64,000 nucleotides of DNA from Caballeronia glathei (GCF_000698595.1 NZ_JFHC01000018.1:47083-111082); one strand, 5' to 3'; counted from the first letter of the stretch, positions 46,298-55,248 are shown. The notes: generated by a model from the letters alone, not told the origin. A program made the numbers and translations.

Positions 46298-46323
46298 GGA
46301 ATATCCCGGCGCAGCCTGTGTTC
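46298..46323 (+). promoter_or_regulatory. Candidate ECF promoter for the DUF305/beta-propeller pair
   Basis: GGAATA and GTGTTC are separated by 14 bases, 46 bases before the DUF305 start. The same two blocks occur facing the other way at 46176-46202, suggesting that both units answer to the same ECF sigma factor. Confidence 0.55.
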
Positions 46324-46368
46324 ACCCCAGTGCACGCCAGCACAAAACCAACCGGAGACGAGACAGCC

Positions 46369-46902
46369 ATGAAGATTCCCGCCCTTGCAGGCGCGGGCGC
46401 GCGCCTGAGCGTCGCGCTTGCCGCCGGCGCGGTGTTCGCCCTGAGCGGCGGCGCCGCTTTCGCCGCCGGACCCGGCGGCCATCCCGCAGCAGCCGACGCC
46501 GAAGCGCCGTTCCTCGCCGAGAACGACCGCGCGATGACCCGCATGATGGACGACATGTCGATCGAGCCGACAGGCGATGTCGACCGCGACTTCGTCGGGA
46601 TGATGGCGCCCCATCATCAGGGCGCGATCGACATGGCGCAGGCCGAGCTGCGCTACGGACACAACGAGCAGCTGCGGCGCCTCGCGCAGGAAATCATCGT
46701 CGAGCAGCAGCAGGAAATCGTCGCGATGCGGCTCGCACTGGGTGATGCGCTGCCGCCGGCCGCGCCCGCGCCCGATCAGGACGCGCCGACGACGCCCGTG
46801 CACGGCATGCCGACGCACATGCACATGAGCACGCCAATGAGCACGACCGCGAACACGAACAACGCGCCGATGCGCATGGACATGAGCAAGGAGACACCAT
46901 GA
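46369..46902 (+). CDS. DUF305 periplasmic protein with His/Met-rich tail
   Basis: Exported helical protein (ferritin-like DUF305 family) of 177 residues; some members are linked to copper or other metal stress, but no biochemical role is established. Signal peptide to about residue 33 (ALSGGAAFAAG). The family core is DRDFVGMMAPHHQGAIDMAQAELRYG near residue 75. The last 35 residues (HGMPTHMHMSTPMS...MRMDMSKE) are crowded with Met and His, which suggests soft-metal binding. ATG 46369 follows GGAGACGAG. The stop overlaps the next gene by 4 bases, and a candidate ECF promoter lies upstream. Confidence 0.85.
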   Translation: MKIPALAGAGARLSVALAAGAVFALSGGAAFAAGPGGHPAAADAEAPFLAENDRAMTRMMDDMSIEPTGDVDRDFVGMMAPHHQGAIDMAQAELRYGHNEQLRRLAQEIIVEQQQEIVAMRLALGDALPPAAPAPDQDAPTTPVHGMPTHMHMSTPMSTTANTNNAPMRMDMSKETP

Positions 46903-48389
46903 AGCCCCTGTCGATACTGGCCGCCCTTCTCGTCGCCGGCGCACCCGCCGCGTTCGCGGGGCAGGTGCCCGCCTCGCTGTCGGCGCCGGACATCGCGGTA
47001 AGCCACCGCGACCGCGTCTATGCCGCCGAGCAGTTCTCGAACACCGTCTCCGTCACCGATCCCGCCGACAACCGGCTGGTCGGCGTGATCCGCCTCGGCG
47101 ACCCGTCCCCGGGGAACTTCAGCCCGCTCTACCGCGGCCAGGTGCTCGTGCACGGCATGGGCTTCTCGCCGGATCACCGGACCATCGCGGTCGTGTCGAT
47201 CGGCTCGAACTCGGTGTCGTTCATCGACACGCAGACCAACGCCGTGAAGCACGTGACCTACGTCGGGCGCGCGCCGCACGAGGCGTTCTTCACGCCCGAC
47301 GGCAAGGAAGTGTGGGTGACGGTGCGCGGCGAGAACTACATCGCCGTCCTCGACGGGAAGACGTACGCCGAGAAGACCCGCATCGTCGTGCCCAACGGCC
47401 CGGGCATGCAGATCTTCTCGCCCGACGGCAAGTACGGCTACGTATGCTCGTCGTTCAATCCGGAGATCGACGTCGTCACGGTGGCCGATCACAGGATCGT
47501 CGGGCGCGTCAGGCAGGCGAGCCCGTTCTGCCCGAACATCGCCGCGACGCCCGACGGCCGCCAGGTGTGGTTCACGCTGAAGGACACCGGCAAGACGCAG
47601 GTCTTCGAGGCCCGGCCGCCATTCGCGCTGCTCAAGACGCTCGATACCGGGCCGATCACGAATCACGTGAACATCGTGCGCAACGCGAACGGCATGTTCG
47701 CGTACGTGACCGTGGGCGGGCTGAACCAGCTGAAGGTGTTCCGCACCGACGATTTCTCGCAGGTCGCGACCATCTCGCTCGGCAGCCTGCCGCACGGCAT
47801 CTGGCCGTCGGGCGACGGCACGCGCGTCTACGTGGGTCTCGAAAACGCCGACGCGCTCGCCGCGATCGATACGCTCACCAACCGGGTGATCGCGACCGTC
47901 CCCATCGGGCAGGCGCCGCAGGCCGTCACCTACGTGCCCGACGCCGTGCCCGAGGGAGACGGCACGCAGAACCTCCAGCCGCTCGGCATCGCGGGGCAGA
48001 CCGCGCATCTCGCAATGGTCAGCACCGCGAGCGCCGCTGCGGGACCGGCAGGCGCGGCAGGCGCGGGCGGATCGGGCAATCCGCCCACCACCGTCGCGCT
48101 CTTCGACCAGGGGCTGCTGCAAGTGCTGCAGGCCTCGGCGACCGGCCTCGAGCCGCGCCAGCCCTACGTGCTCGGCCTCGCCGACAACCCGGACGGCAGC
48201 GGCAGCATCGAGTCACTCGCGACGTTCATGACGAACCCGGCCGGCTCGGCCATCGTCAACGCGATCGGCCAGATCCGCCAGATCGTCGCGCCCGGCGAAG
48301 CGAACCCGAACGACCGGCGCCGCTATCTCATCATCGCGCCGCGCGTCGACGGCAAGCCGGGCGTGCCGGTGCAGGTTCAGGCGCTGTAG
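46899..48389 (+). CDS. Secreted YVTN-type beta-propeller protein
   Basis: Exported repeat protein of 496 residues. After a signal peptide (MKPLSILAALLVAGAPAAFAG) come propeller blades with the usual motifs: YAAEQFSNTVSVTDPADNRLVGVI, SNSVSFIDTQTNAVKHV, EVWVTVRGENYIAVLDGKTY, GTRVYVGLENADALAAIDTLTNRVIATVPIG (given in part). From about residue 365 a different C-terminal domain follows a Gly/Ala linker (AAGPAGAAGAGGSGN). Function unknown; such propellers bind partners or metal/haem centres in the periplasm. Translationally coupled to the DUF305 gene, so the two probably work together. Confidence 0.85.
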   Translation: MKPLSILAALLVAGAPAAFAGQVPASLSAPDIAVSHRDRVYAAEQFSNTVSVTDPADNRLVGVIRLGDPSPGNFSPLYRGQVLVHGMGFSPDHRTIAVVSIGSNSVSFIDTQTNAVKHVTYVGRAPHEAFFTPDGKEVWVTVRGENYIAVLDGKTYAEKTRIVVPNGPGMQIFSPDGKYGYVCSSFNPEIDVVTVADHRIVGRVRQASPFCPNIAATPDGRQVWFTLKDTGKTQVFEARPPFALLKTLDTGPITNHVNIVRNANGMFAYVTVGGLNQLKVFRTDDFSQVATISLGSLPHGIWPSGDGTRVYVGLENADALAAIDTLTNRVIATVPIGQAPQAVTYVPDAVPEGDGTQNLQPLGIAGQTAHLAMVSTASAAAGPAGAAGAGGSGNPPTTVALFDQGLLQVLQASATGLEPRQPYVLGLADNPDGSGSIESLATFMTNPAGSAIVNAIGQIRQIVAPGEANPNDRRRYLIIAPRVDGKPGVPVQVQAL

Positions 48390-48423
48390 CGCGGCGCGGC
48401 GATAGGCGCGGGAGGCCCCGCGC

Positions 48424-49968
48424 CTATCGCGCGAAGGTGCCGAGCCGGTCGTGGTCGTAGTATTCGAGCGTCACGCGATCCGCCGTAAAGCTCGCCTTCG
48501 AGATCGTCCCCGGCTGGGCGTTCTCGTCGTGCAGCACGAACGTGAAGACGTCGCCGTCCCAGTGCGTGAGCGGCAGCCTGAGCGGGGTGGCTCCGATCAC
48601 GAGCACGAGCGCCGTGCCCGCGAGCGTCACCTGCAGCGGCCCGTAGTACTCGTTGCGGTACGTGCCGGCGTAGTTCGCGAGCGGCTGCGGCGGCTGCGGG
48701 TTCACCGGCCGCGGCACGCCGACGAGCGAGCCCTCCGGCGCGAGCGACGGCGCGAACGCGTTGGCGAAGATGGTGGCCCAGTCTTGCCGGATCGCACCGA
48801 ACTGGACGAGGTCGAAGAACTGCGCCGCGAGCGTCTCCGGCACGCCGAACGGGTAGCCGTTGGTCAGCACGACGATCGCGACTCCCGTCGACGGCACGAT
48901 GGTGAAGACGGTCGCCGCGCCGACGCCGAACGCGCCCGAATGGTTGTACGAGACGCGCCCCGCTTCCGTCGTGCCGACATTGAAGCCGAAGCCGTAGTAG
49001 CCGTCCGGGCGGCCGTCGTGGGCGGGGCTCGAGAGATTCTGCCGCGAGAGCGCCGGCATGAGCGCCTTCTCGTCGACGATGCGCCGCCCCGCCACCGCGC
49101 CGTTGCCGAGGATCATGGCGAGCCACTTCGCCATGTCGTTCACCGACGAGCTGACGCCGCCCGCGGGCGACTGCGCGTCGGGCATCGTGCCCGGGCCGAC
49201 CCGCCACTTGCCGTCCAGTTTCACGTGGCCCACCGCGCGGTTCGGACGCGCCACGAAATCGGCGTAGCGCGAACTGGTGCTCGTCATGCCGAGCGGCCGG
49301 TAGATCGCGGTCTCCGAGAGCGTCGCCCAGTCGACGCCGGACGCCACCGCAACCGATTCCGCCGCCGCGGTCAGCCCGAAATTCGTGTACAGATACGTCT
49401 TCCTGAACGGTTCGAGCTTCAGGTAGCGAAGCCGCTCCAGCACCTGCCGCTGGTCGTAGCCCATGTCTTCCAGCAGGTCGCCGGCGTGATCGGGCAGCCC
49501 CGAGCGGTGCGAGTACAGGTCCGCGACCGTGACCGCCTCGCTCACGGCCGGATCGGACAGCGTGAACCACGGCAGATGCGCGCGCACGGGCGTGTCCCAC
49601 GACACGTTGCCCTTCTCGACCTGCGTCGCCACCACCGTCGCGCCGACGCCCTTCGATACCGATGCGAGCTGGAACACCGTGTCCGCGTCGACCGGGGCGG
49701 GCGCATTCAGCGAGCGCACGCCGAAGCCCTTCGCGTAGACCGTCTGGCTGCCGCGCACCACGGCCACGGCCATGCCGGGGACGCCCGTGCTCGCCATCAG
49801 GCGGGCGGAGAGCGTGTCGAGTTGCGCGATGGCGTCGTTGATCTGCTTGTCGGGCACCGGGGCGGGCCCGGGGTCGGTATTTGCATCGTCGCTCGAGCCG
49901 CACGCGGCGAGCACGCCCCCGCACAGCGCCGCGCCGAGAAACCGGCGGCGCCCCTGCAATGGTGTCAT
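48424..49968 (-). CDS. Class C beta-lactamase-like serine hydrolase, Tat lipoprotein
   Basis: Serine hydrolase of the beta-lactamase/DD-peptidase fold, 514 residues. N-terminal GRRRFLGAALCGGVLAACGSS has both a Tat motif (RRRFL) and a lipobox, so it is probably exported folded and anchored to the membrane. Catalytic signatures: S-x-x-K in LASVSKGVG (near residue 100), Y-x-N in YLYTNFG (near 200) and HSG in NHSGAFG in place of KTG (near 350). A C-terminal ~120-residue beta domain (YAGTYRNEYYGPL...) follows, as in many esterase/peptidase members. Antibiotic hydrolysis cannot be assumed; an esterase or D-amino peptidase role is equally likely. ATG 49968 follows GGGAGAG. Confidence 0.88.
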   Translation of the reverse strand: MTPLQGRRRFLGAALCGGVLAACGSSDDANTDPGPAPVPDKQINDAIAQLDTLSARLMASTGVPGMAVAVVRGSQTVYAKGFGVRSLNAPAPVDADTVFQLASVSKGVGATVVATQVEKGNVSWDTPVRAHLPWFTLSDPAVSEAVTVADLYSHRSGLPDHAGDLLEDMGYDQRQVLERLRYLKLEPFRKTYLYTNFGLTAAAESVAVASGVDWATLSETAIYRPLGMTSTSSRYADFVARPNRAVGHVKLDGKWRVGPGTMPDAQSPAGGVSSSVNDMAKWLAMILGNGAVAGRRIVDEKALMPALSRQNLSSPAHDGRPDGYYGFGFNVGTTEAGRVSYNHSGAFGVGAATVFTIVPSTGVAIVVLTNGYPFGVPETLAAQFFDLVQFGAIRQDWATIFANAFAPSLAPEGSLVGVPRPVNPQPPQPLANYAGTYRNEYYGPLQVTLAGTALVLVIGATPLRLPLTHWDGDVFTFVLHDENAQPGTISKASFTADRVTLEYYDHDRLGTFAR

Positions 49969-50251
49969 GAAGACTCTCCCGATGACGCCGAAGCCGCAGC
50001 CAGCACGGACGCCCGGCTTGTTGTTGTCAGCGCCGGCGCGGCGCCGCATCCGGCGGATTGTGCCGCATGCGAGCGATTTTGCGTGCGCTCTTTGGCCGGG
50101 CACGCGCAACCGGGCCGCGTGGCGGCTGCGTGTGCGCCGTGGCACCGCGCGGCCCGGTCACGCGTACCGGCATGCGGCGTACTATTCGATGACGCGCGGG
50201 AGCGCCTTTGCGGGACGCTCGCGGCAACGTTCCAGCACACGAGGAGATGCC

Positions 50252-50668
50252 ATGCCGGAAAGCGGAAACGACACGCCGCCGTCGCTCGTGACGGTGCGCC
50301 CGGAGCGCGAAATCGCCACGCTTCAGCGCGTGCCCTACTTCGTGGGCATTTCGAAGGCGACCGCCGGAGCGAGCGGCCTCTCGATGCATCTCGTCGTCGT
50401 GCCGCCGGGCGGACACGGCGAGCCGCACGTGCACTGCGGCTACGAGACCGGAATCTACGTGCTGGAAGGGCGCGTCGAAACGCGCTACGGGCCGGGGCTG
50501 CGGGAGTCGGTCATCAACGAGGCCGGCGACTTTCTGTTCATCCCGCCGGGCGTGCCGCATCAGCCGTTCAATCTGAGCGACACGGCGCCGGCGAAGGCGA
50601 TCGTCGCGCGCAACGATCCGGGCGAAGTGGAGCGCGTCGTGCCCTACGATCCGGCGCACGACGCCTGA
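50252..50668 (+). CDS. Cupin-domain protein (first of two in the window)
   Basis: Single-cupin protein of 138 residues. Metal ligands are visible in GEPHVHCGYETGIYVLEG (motif 1, two His and a Glu) and GDFLFIPPGVPHQPFN (motif 2, with His). Function unknown; many such proteins bind iron or act as small dioxygenases. ATG 50252 follows GAGGAG. It is divergent from the beta-lactamase-like gene. The second cupin at 62900-63352 has the same length and shared motifs, including a C-terminal VARNDPGE/VARTDPNE, so they are paralogues. Confidence 0.85.
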   Translation: MPESGNDTPPSLVTVRPEREIATLQRVPYFVGISKATAGASGLSMHLVVVPPGGHGEPHVHCGYETGIYVLEGRVETRYGPGLRESVINEAGDFLFIPPGVPHQPFNLSDTAPAKAIVARNDPGEVERVVPYDPAHDA

Positions 50669-50692
50669 GACGCGTTACGTCGATTCCGCGCG

Positions 50693-51193
50693 TCAGTTGC
50701 CGAAGCCGGCGGCGGTCGGAAGGTCGAGCGAGCCCTTGTCGGTGAAGCGGGTGCCGCCGAGCGCGCCGCCCGCGAGCCTGCCGCGCAGCGCGTACGGAAT
50801 GCTCTCCAGCTGCGAGCCGCCCGCGAAGCCGAGCGCCTGGCGCGCCGCCGTGAACGCCGAAACCGTCACCGGCACGCTCAGCACGGCCTCGCCGAAACGC
50901 GGCACGCTGCCCTTCTGGTCACTCACGCCGCTTGCGAACGGCTTGCCGTTCAGGTCGAGGTCGAGCGAGACGCCGTCGTAGTCGATGGGGGCGTCGTTCG
51001 GGTTCTGCAAGCGCAGCTTCACGTTGAAGCGCATCTCCAGGCCCTGCCCTTCGAGCGGCTCGAGGCCCACCACGTTCACGCGCATCGGCTCGCGGCCGAA
51101 CATGCCCGCACAGCCGCCCGCCGCGAAAAGCGTGCACAGCGCGCACAGCACGAGGACGAGCCGGATCGATTTCAGGACGGGATTCTGTTGCAT
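50693..51193 (-). CDS. LEA14-like (LEA_2) lipoprotein
   Basis: Predicted lipoprotein of 166 residues: signal peptide with lipobox (LFAAGGCAG) followed by one LEA type 2 domain (RVNVVGLEPLEGQGLEMRFNVKLRLQNPNDAPIDYDGVSLDLDLNGKPF, given in part). The NPN-x-x-P-I-x-Y strand is characteristic. LEA_2 proteins are associated with desiccation or stress tolerance in plants; the bacterial role is unclear. ATG 51193. Its 5' side carries a 12-bp tandem repeat (51258-51341). It converges with the cupin gene. Confidence 0.85.
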   Translation of the reverse strand: MQQNPVLKSIRLVLVLCALCTLFAAGGCAGMFGREPMRVNVVGLEPLEGQGLEMRFNVKLRLQNPNDAPIDYDGVSLDLDLNGKPFASGVSDQKGSVPRFGEAVLSVPVTVSAFTAARQALGFAGGSQLESIPYALRGRLAGGALGGTRFTDKGSLDLPTAAGFGN

Positions 51194-51574
51194 GGATTTC
51201 GACCTCCGGTCGCGTGAGGCAAGCGATTGAATGTGAGCGATGAATGCGCCGCGTGCTGGACACGCATTGGGACACGTATTCGGACACGCATTGGGACACG
51301 CATTGGGACACGCATTGGGACACGCATTTGGCCGCGTATTGTACCGGCGGCGCGCAACCCGCCCGCTGCGGCCGACCCACCCCTTCTCCCGGTGATGCCG
51401 CGGCCCGCTTCGTATGCCTCGCGGGAATGAGTGTTATGCGCGGCGCGGATCTACTGCCGGCACGTCCGCCCGACGACGATGGCAAAGCGCAGACCCACCG
51501 GCACTCGACCCTCGGGCAATCGGAAATTCGCCTGAAGGAACCGGTCGCGCATCCCACATTCAAGGAGCCCCATC
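51194..51574. other. 381-base divergent intergenic region between LEA_2 and AhpC/TSA genes
   Basis: No gene. The left half holds the seven-unit 12-bp tandem repeat. Promoters for both flanking genes should lie here. The Shine-Dalgarno of the right gene is AAGGAG, ending about nine bases before ATG 51575. Confidence 0.6.
51258..51341. repeat. Tandem repeat, 12-bp unit x 7
   Basis: Seven consecutive units of GGACACGCATTG: units 1, 3, 4 and 5 are identical; unit 2 (GGACACGTATTC), unit 6 (GGACACGCATTT) and unit 7 (GGCCGCGTATTG) are diverged. The array lies 65-148 bases upstream of the LEA_2 start codon, where a change in copy number could move promoter elements. Confidence 0.95.
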
Positions 51575-52249
51575 ATGTCATTGCAGGACAAGCTCGACGC
51601 ATTCAAGGCCGATTTCAAGGCGGGAAAAGCACCCTACTTCGCACCGCCGGAAATCCATCCGGTCATGGAGCGCGCCACCGCCGAACTGATCGCATCGGGG
51701 CAGGCCGAGCGCGCGCTGAAGGCCGGCGGCAAGGCGCCTGCGTTCACGCTGCCGGACCCGGACGGCAAGCCGGTTTCGTCGGCGGCGCTGCTGGAGAAGG
51801 GGCCGCTCGTCATCAGCTTCTATCGCGGCGTGTGGTGCCCGTACTGCAACCTGGAACTGCAGGCGCTTCAGGAGGCGTTGCCCGCGTTCGCCGCGCATGG
51901 CGCGAGCCTCGTCGCGATTTCGCCGCAGAACGCGGTGAACAGCCGCAAGTCGGTACGCACGAACAAGCTCGGCTTTCCGATTCTCAGCGACGCGCGCAAC
52001 GATGTCGCCGACGCGTTCGGCCTGCGCTTCGCGCTGCCCGACTATCTGATCGAGCTCTACAAGACGCTGAAGAACGATCTGCCCGCCTTCAACGGCGATC
52101 CGGGCTGGACGCTGCCGATGCCCGCGCGCTACGTCGTCGGCACGGACGGGACGATTCTCTACTCGGAGGTCAATCCCGACTACACGCGTCGTCCGGAACC
52201 GTCGGACATGCTGGCCGCGCTGCGCGAGGCGCGAACGCAGGCGGTCTGA
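51575..52249 (+). CDS. AhpC/TSA-family peroxiredoxin-like protein
   Basis: Thioredoxin-fold redox protein of 224 residues. After an N-terminal helical section (MSLQDKLDAFKADFKAGKAP) the thioredoxin core starts near residue 50 (GGKAPAFTLPDPDGKPVS). The active site is FYRGVWCPYCNLELQALQ, a CPYC pair instead of the single peroxidatic Cys of classical AhpC, so it could act as a peroxidase or disulfide reductase. No signal peptide. ATG 51575 has AAGGAG. It converges with a LysR gene 13 bases beyond its stop. Confidence 0.88.
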   Translation: MSLQDKLDAFKADFKAGKAPYFAPPEIHPVMERATAELIASGQAERALKAGGKAPAFTLPDPDGKPVSSAALLEKGPLVISFYRGVWCPYCNLELQALQEALPAFAAHGASLVAISPQNAVNSRKSVRTNKLGFPILSDARNDVADAFGLRFALPDYLIELYKTLKNDLPAFNGDPGWTLPMPARYVVGTDGTILYSEVNPDYTRRPEPSDMLAALREARTQAV

Positions 52250-52262
52250 TGCCGCTTTGCCC

Positions 52263-53180
52263 TCAGCCGATGCCGTCACCCGCCGCCGGACTGGCGGCCG
52301 GTGCGAGCGCCGCCTCGACGAACGCGACGAACGCGCGCGCCTTCGCGCTCGCCATGCGGCCGGTCGGATAGACGGCCCACAGGTCGACCGGCGGCAGCGC
52401 CCAGTCGGTCAGCACGGTGACGACCGCGCCGCTCGCCAGCTCAGGCGCGAACATCCATTGCGACGCCACCGCGACGCCCATGTCCGCGAGCACCGCCGCG
52501 CGCACGCCTTCGGCGGCCGTCACGCGCATGCGCCCCGAGACGGCCACCGCCACCTCCGTGCTGTCCCGGCGGAACGACCACGCGCTGCCGCCGCCGCTGC
52601 GCTCGTAGACGATCGCCTGATGCCGGGCCAGCTCGGCGGGCGTGGCGGGAATGCCGGCCTGCCGGAAATAGGCGGGCGTGCCGACCACGAACCGGTCGCT
52701 CTGCGCGATCTTGCGCGCGGTCATGCTCGAGTCGCCGAGTTCGCCCATGCGCAGCGCCACGTCGACGCCCGCTTCGAGCAGATCGATGTTGCGGTCGTCG
52801 AGCACGACGTCGATGGTGAGTTCCGGATGCGCCGCGAGGAAGTGCTTCATCAGCGGCACGACATGCAGCCGCGCGAACGTGACGGCGGCGCACACGCGCA
52901 GGCGCCCCGACAGGCTCGCGCCCGCGCCGCGCGCCGCGAGTTCGGCTTCGTCCGCTTCCTCGATCGCGCGCCTCGCCCGCTCGTAGAACTGCTGGCCGGC
53001 CTCGGTGGGCGTGAGACCGCGCGTCGAGCGCAGCAGGAGCCGCACGCCGAGCCGCTCCTCGAGCTGCGCGATCGACTTCGATACCGCCGGCTGCCCGACG
53101 TTCAGCCGCCGCGCGCCGCCCGAAAACGACCCGGCTTCGATCACGCTCACAAAGGTTTCCATTGCGGACAGGCGATCCAT
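52263..53180 (-). CDS. LysR-family transcriptional regulator
   Basis: 305-residue regulator of the large AaeR/CrgA-like LysR group. HTH at about residues 1-60 (MDRLSAMETFVSVIEAGSFSGGARRLNVGQPAVSKSIAQLEERLG, given in part) and a C-terminal sensor domain. ATG 53180 has GGGAGGGAAT, better than an in-frame start 9 codons upstream. It has no divergent neighbour close by; the convergent AhpC/TSA gene is a possible but unproven target. Confidence 0.9.
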   Translation of the reverse strand: MDRLSAMETFVSVIEAGSFSGGARRLNVGQPAVSKSIAQLEERLGVRLLLRSTRGLTPTEAGQQFYERARRAIEEADEAELAARGAGASLSGRLRVCAAVTFARLHVVPLMKHFLAAHPELTIDVVLDDRNIDLLEAGVDVALRMGELGDSSMTARKIAQSDRFVVGTPAYFRQAGIPATPAELARHQAIVYERSGGGSAWSFRRDSTEVAVAVSGRMRVTAAEGVRAAVLADMGVAVASQWMFAPELASGAVVTVLTDWALPPVDLWAVYPTGRMASAKARAFVAFVEAALAPAASPAAGDGIG

Positions 53181-53433
53181 CGCGTATTCCCTCCCGGAAT
53201 GGATCATATCGCCCGTAGCGGCGCCTTGCCATCGAGAGTGGCGGGTTCATGGCGGGTTCTTACGATTGCGCTCCATTCCTGCGGAGCATGACGGCTTCGG
53301 CCATGGCTGTGAGCAATCGAGAGCGACCGGCGCGAGGATGCCTTCGGCGAAGCGCGATCAAAAGGGCGTCCGGGAGAGAGTGTCGATTTGAGCGCAGAAC
53401 GCGCGCGGCGCCTTCGCGCTCGCAACGGATGGC

Positions 53434-54459
53434 TCAGGCGGCGGCCGCGGTCTCGTCGACGGGTCCGGGCGCCGTGCCCGTGCCCATGCCCGCGTGGCTG
53501 CGCCGCCAGCCCGCGGGCGGCAGGCCGAATTCGCGCTTGAACGCGCGGTTGAACGCCGCTTCCGATTCGTAGCCGACCTGCTCCGCCACCGCCGCGAGGG
53601 ACTTGCTGCCGTTGAGCATCTCCTGCGCCGCGATCTGCAGGCGCCACCGTGCGAGGTACTGCATCGGCGGCTGTCCGAGCAGATCCGTGAACCGTTGCGC
53701 GAGCGACGAGCGCGACAGGCCCGCCTTGCGCGCGAGTTCGTCGACGGTCCACGGATAGGCCGGCTGCTCATGCAGCATCGCGAGCGCACGCCCGACGAAG
53801 CGGTCGGAAAGACCCGCGAGCCAGCCCGTGCGGCCGGCGGGCAGCGCGTCGATGCAGCGGCGCACCGCTTCGACGAACAGCAGCTCCGACAGCCGGGCCA
53901 GCACGATCGCGCTGCCGACGCGAAACTCTGCCGCCTCCGCGGCCGCGAACTGCAGCGACGATTCGAGCCATGCCGAGCGCGGATCGTTGCGCATGTCGAC
54001 CTTGAAGAGCCGCGGCAGCGAAGAGAGCAGCGGATTGCTGAGCGTGCCGTCGCAGGCGAGAAAGCCGCATACGAGCCGGGTCGATGCGCCACCGCCGCCG
54101 TAGCACAGCTTCATCACCTGGCCGGGCGTCGTTTCGAGCTGACTGGAGAGGAGCGTGTCGGTGGGCGCGGGCGCGAGATCCAGCGCGCTGCCCATCAGAT
54201 GAGTTTCGCCTTGCGGCACGACGAGCAGTTCGCCGGCATTGACCTGAATGGCCGATGCGGGATCGTCCGCGAGTCCCGCCCAGCAGCATCCTTCGGTGAT
54301 CAGATGATAGGAGACGACGCGTTCGGAGCGCGGCAGAAAGGCCTCGCAGACCGCCGCGTCGGCCTGGCCGTACAGGCACCAGGGCGCGGTGAACTCGCCG
54401 CGAAGATAGACCGCACCGCCCAGTCGCACGGAGCGAAGGACATCGGATAGGGCATCCAT
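53434..54459 (-). CDS. AraC-family transcriptional regulator with cupin sensor domain
   Basis: 341-residue regulator. The N-terminal half is an AraC-type cupin sensor (GGAVYLRGEFTAPWCLYGQ, then VVSYHLITEGCCWAGL and GELLVVPQGETHLMG). The C-terminal half (about residues 225-325) has two HTH motifs, with WTVDELARKAGLSRSSLAQRFTDLLGQPPMQYL and SLAAVAEQVGYESEAAFNRAFKREFGLPPAGWRR (given in part). Such proteins often control an adjacent oxidoreductase gene; here the divergent gene encodes a GFA-type protein. An Ala/Pro tail follows. Confidence 0.9.
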   Translation of the reverse strand: MDALSDVLRSVRLGGAVYLRGEFTAPWCLYGQADAAVCEAFLPRSERVVSYHLITEGCCWAGLADDPASAIQVNAGELLVVPQGETHLMGSALDLAPAPTDTLLSSQLETTPGQVMKLCYGGGGASTRLVCGFLACDGTLSNPLLSSLPRLFKVDMRNDPRSAWLESSLQFAAAEAAEFRVGSAIVLARLSELLFVEAVRRCIDALPAGRTGWLAGLSDRFVGRALAMLHEQPAYPWTVDELARKAGLSRSSLAQRFTDLLGQPPMQYLARWRLQIAAQEMLNGSKSLAAVAEQVGYESEAAFNRAFKREFGLPPAGWRRSHAGMGTGTAPGPVDETAAAA

Positions 54460-54635
54460 GAACAGAGTCCGTCAATCCCGGCGTTCCGCGCAAGAAATAC
54501 GGACGCCTGGTCATTCACCAATACGACTTGTCGCGCAAATACTAGCACCCACGCAAAACCGCAACAACACGCAACGAGCGGACCATAAGCGGCATGCGCC
54601 AGCGCGGGACAATTGCGCATCAATGGAGACGCATA

Positions 54636-55070
54636 ATGAACGATGCAAGTGCTTACAAGGGTCATTGCTTTTGCGGTACCGTCGAGTTCACCGTGCATGG
54701 CGAGCCGGCCGGCATGGGATATTGCCATTGCGAGTCGTGCCGGAAGTGGTCGGCGGGTCCCGTCAATGCATTCACGCTGTGGAAACCCGACGCGCTCGAC
54801 ATCACGCAGGGCGCGGACAATATCGGCACTTACAACAAGACGCCGCACAGCTATCGCAAGTGGTGCAGGACGTGCGGCGGGCATCTCTTCACGGAGCATC
54901 CCGGCCTGGGACTCATCGACGTCTATGCCGCCGTGATTCCCGATTTTCCCTACGAGGCCGGCATCCACGTGCACTATCCTGAATCAGCGCTGCCGATGAA
55001 AGACGGACTGCCCAAGATGAAGGACCTGCCGATGGAAATGGGCGGCTCGGGCATCCACGTGGCGGAATAG
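54636..55070 (+). CDS. GFA-family (glutathione-dependent formaldehyde-activating-like) zinc protein
   Basis: 144-residue protein of the Mss4/GFA fold. Zinc ligands are in HCFCGTVEFTVHG, GYCHCESCRKWSAG and WCRTCGGHLF, the family spacing of C-x-C, C-x-C-x-x-C and C-x-x-C. The biochemical activity of most members is unknown despite the name. ATG 54636 with GGAGAC upstream was preferred to an in-frame start 14 codons upstream. It is divergent from the AraC regulator, which is the likely controller. Confidence 0.88.
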   Translation: MNDASAYKGHCFCGTVEFTVHGEPAGMGYCHCESCRKWSAGPVNAFTLWKPDALDITQGADNIGTYNKTPHSYRKWCRTCGGHLFTEHPGLGLIDVYAAVIPDFPYEAGIHVHYPESALPMKDGLPKMKDLPMEMGGSGIHVAE

Positions 55071-55248
55071 GCCACGCGGCGATTCACGCTCGCCCGCCAC
55101 GGGCACCCTTCACGAGGCCACGGCGCCGCGCGCAGGCGGCGCATTCAGGAACCCGAAGTCAGCATCACGGATGACGCGCGCCCGTGTCGTGCCGCATCGC
55201 GCTCATGCATCGCATTCCCGTCCGCTTTGGATCATCAGGAGCATCACC

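Noticed and set aside
51258..51341. Possible CRISPR array
   Set aside because: Units are contiguous 12-mers with no spacers; this is a simple tandem repeat.
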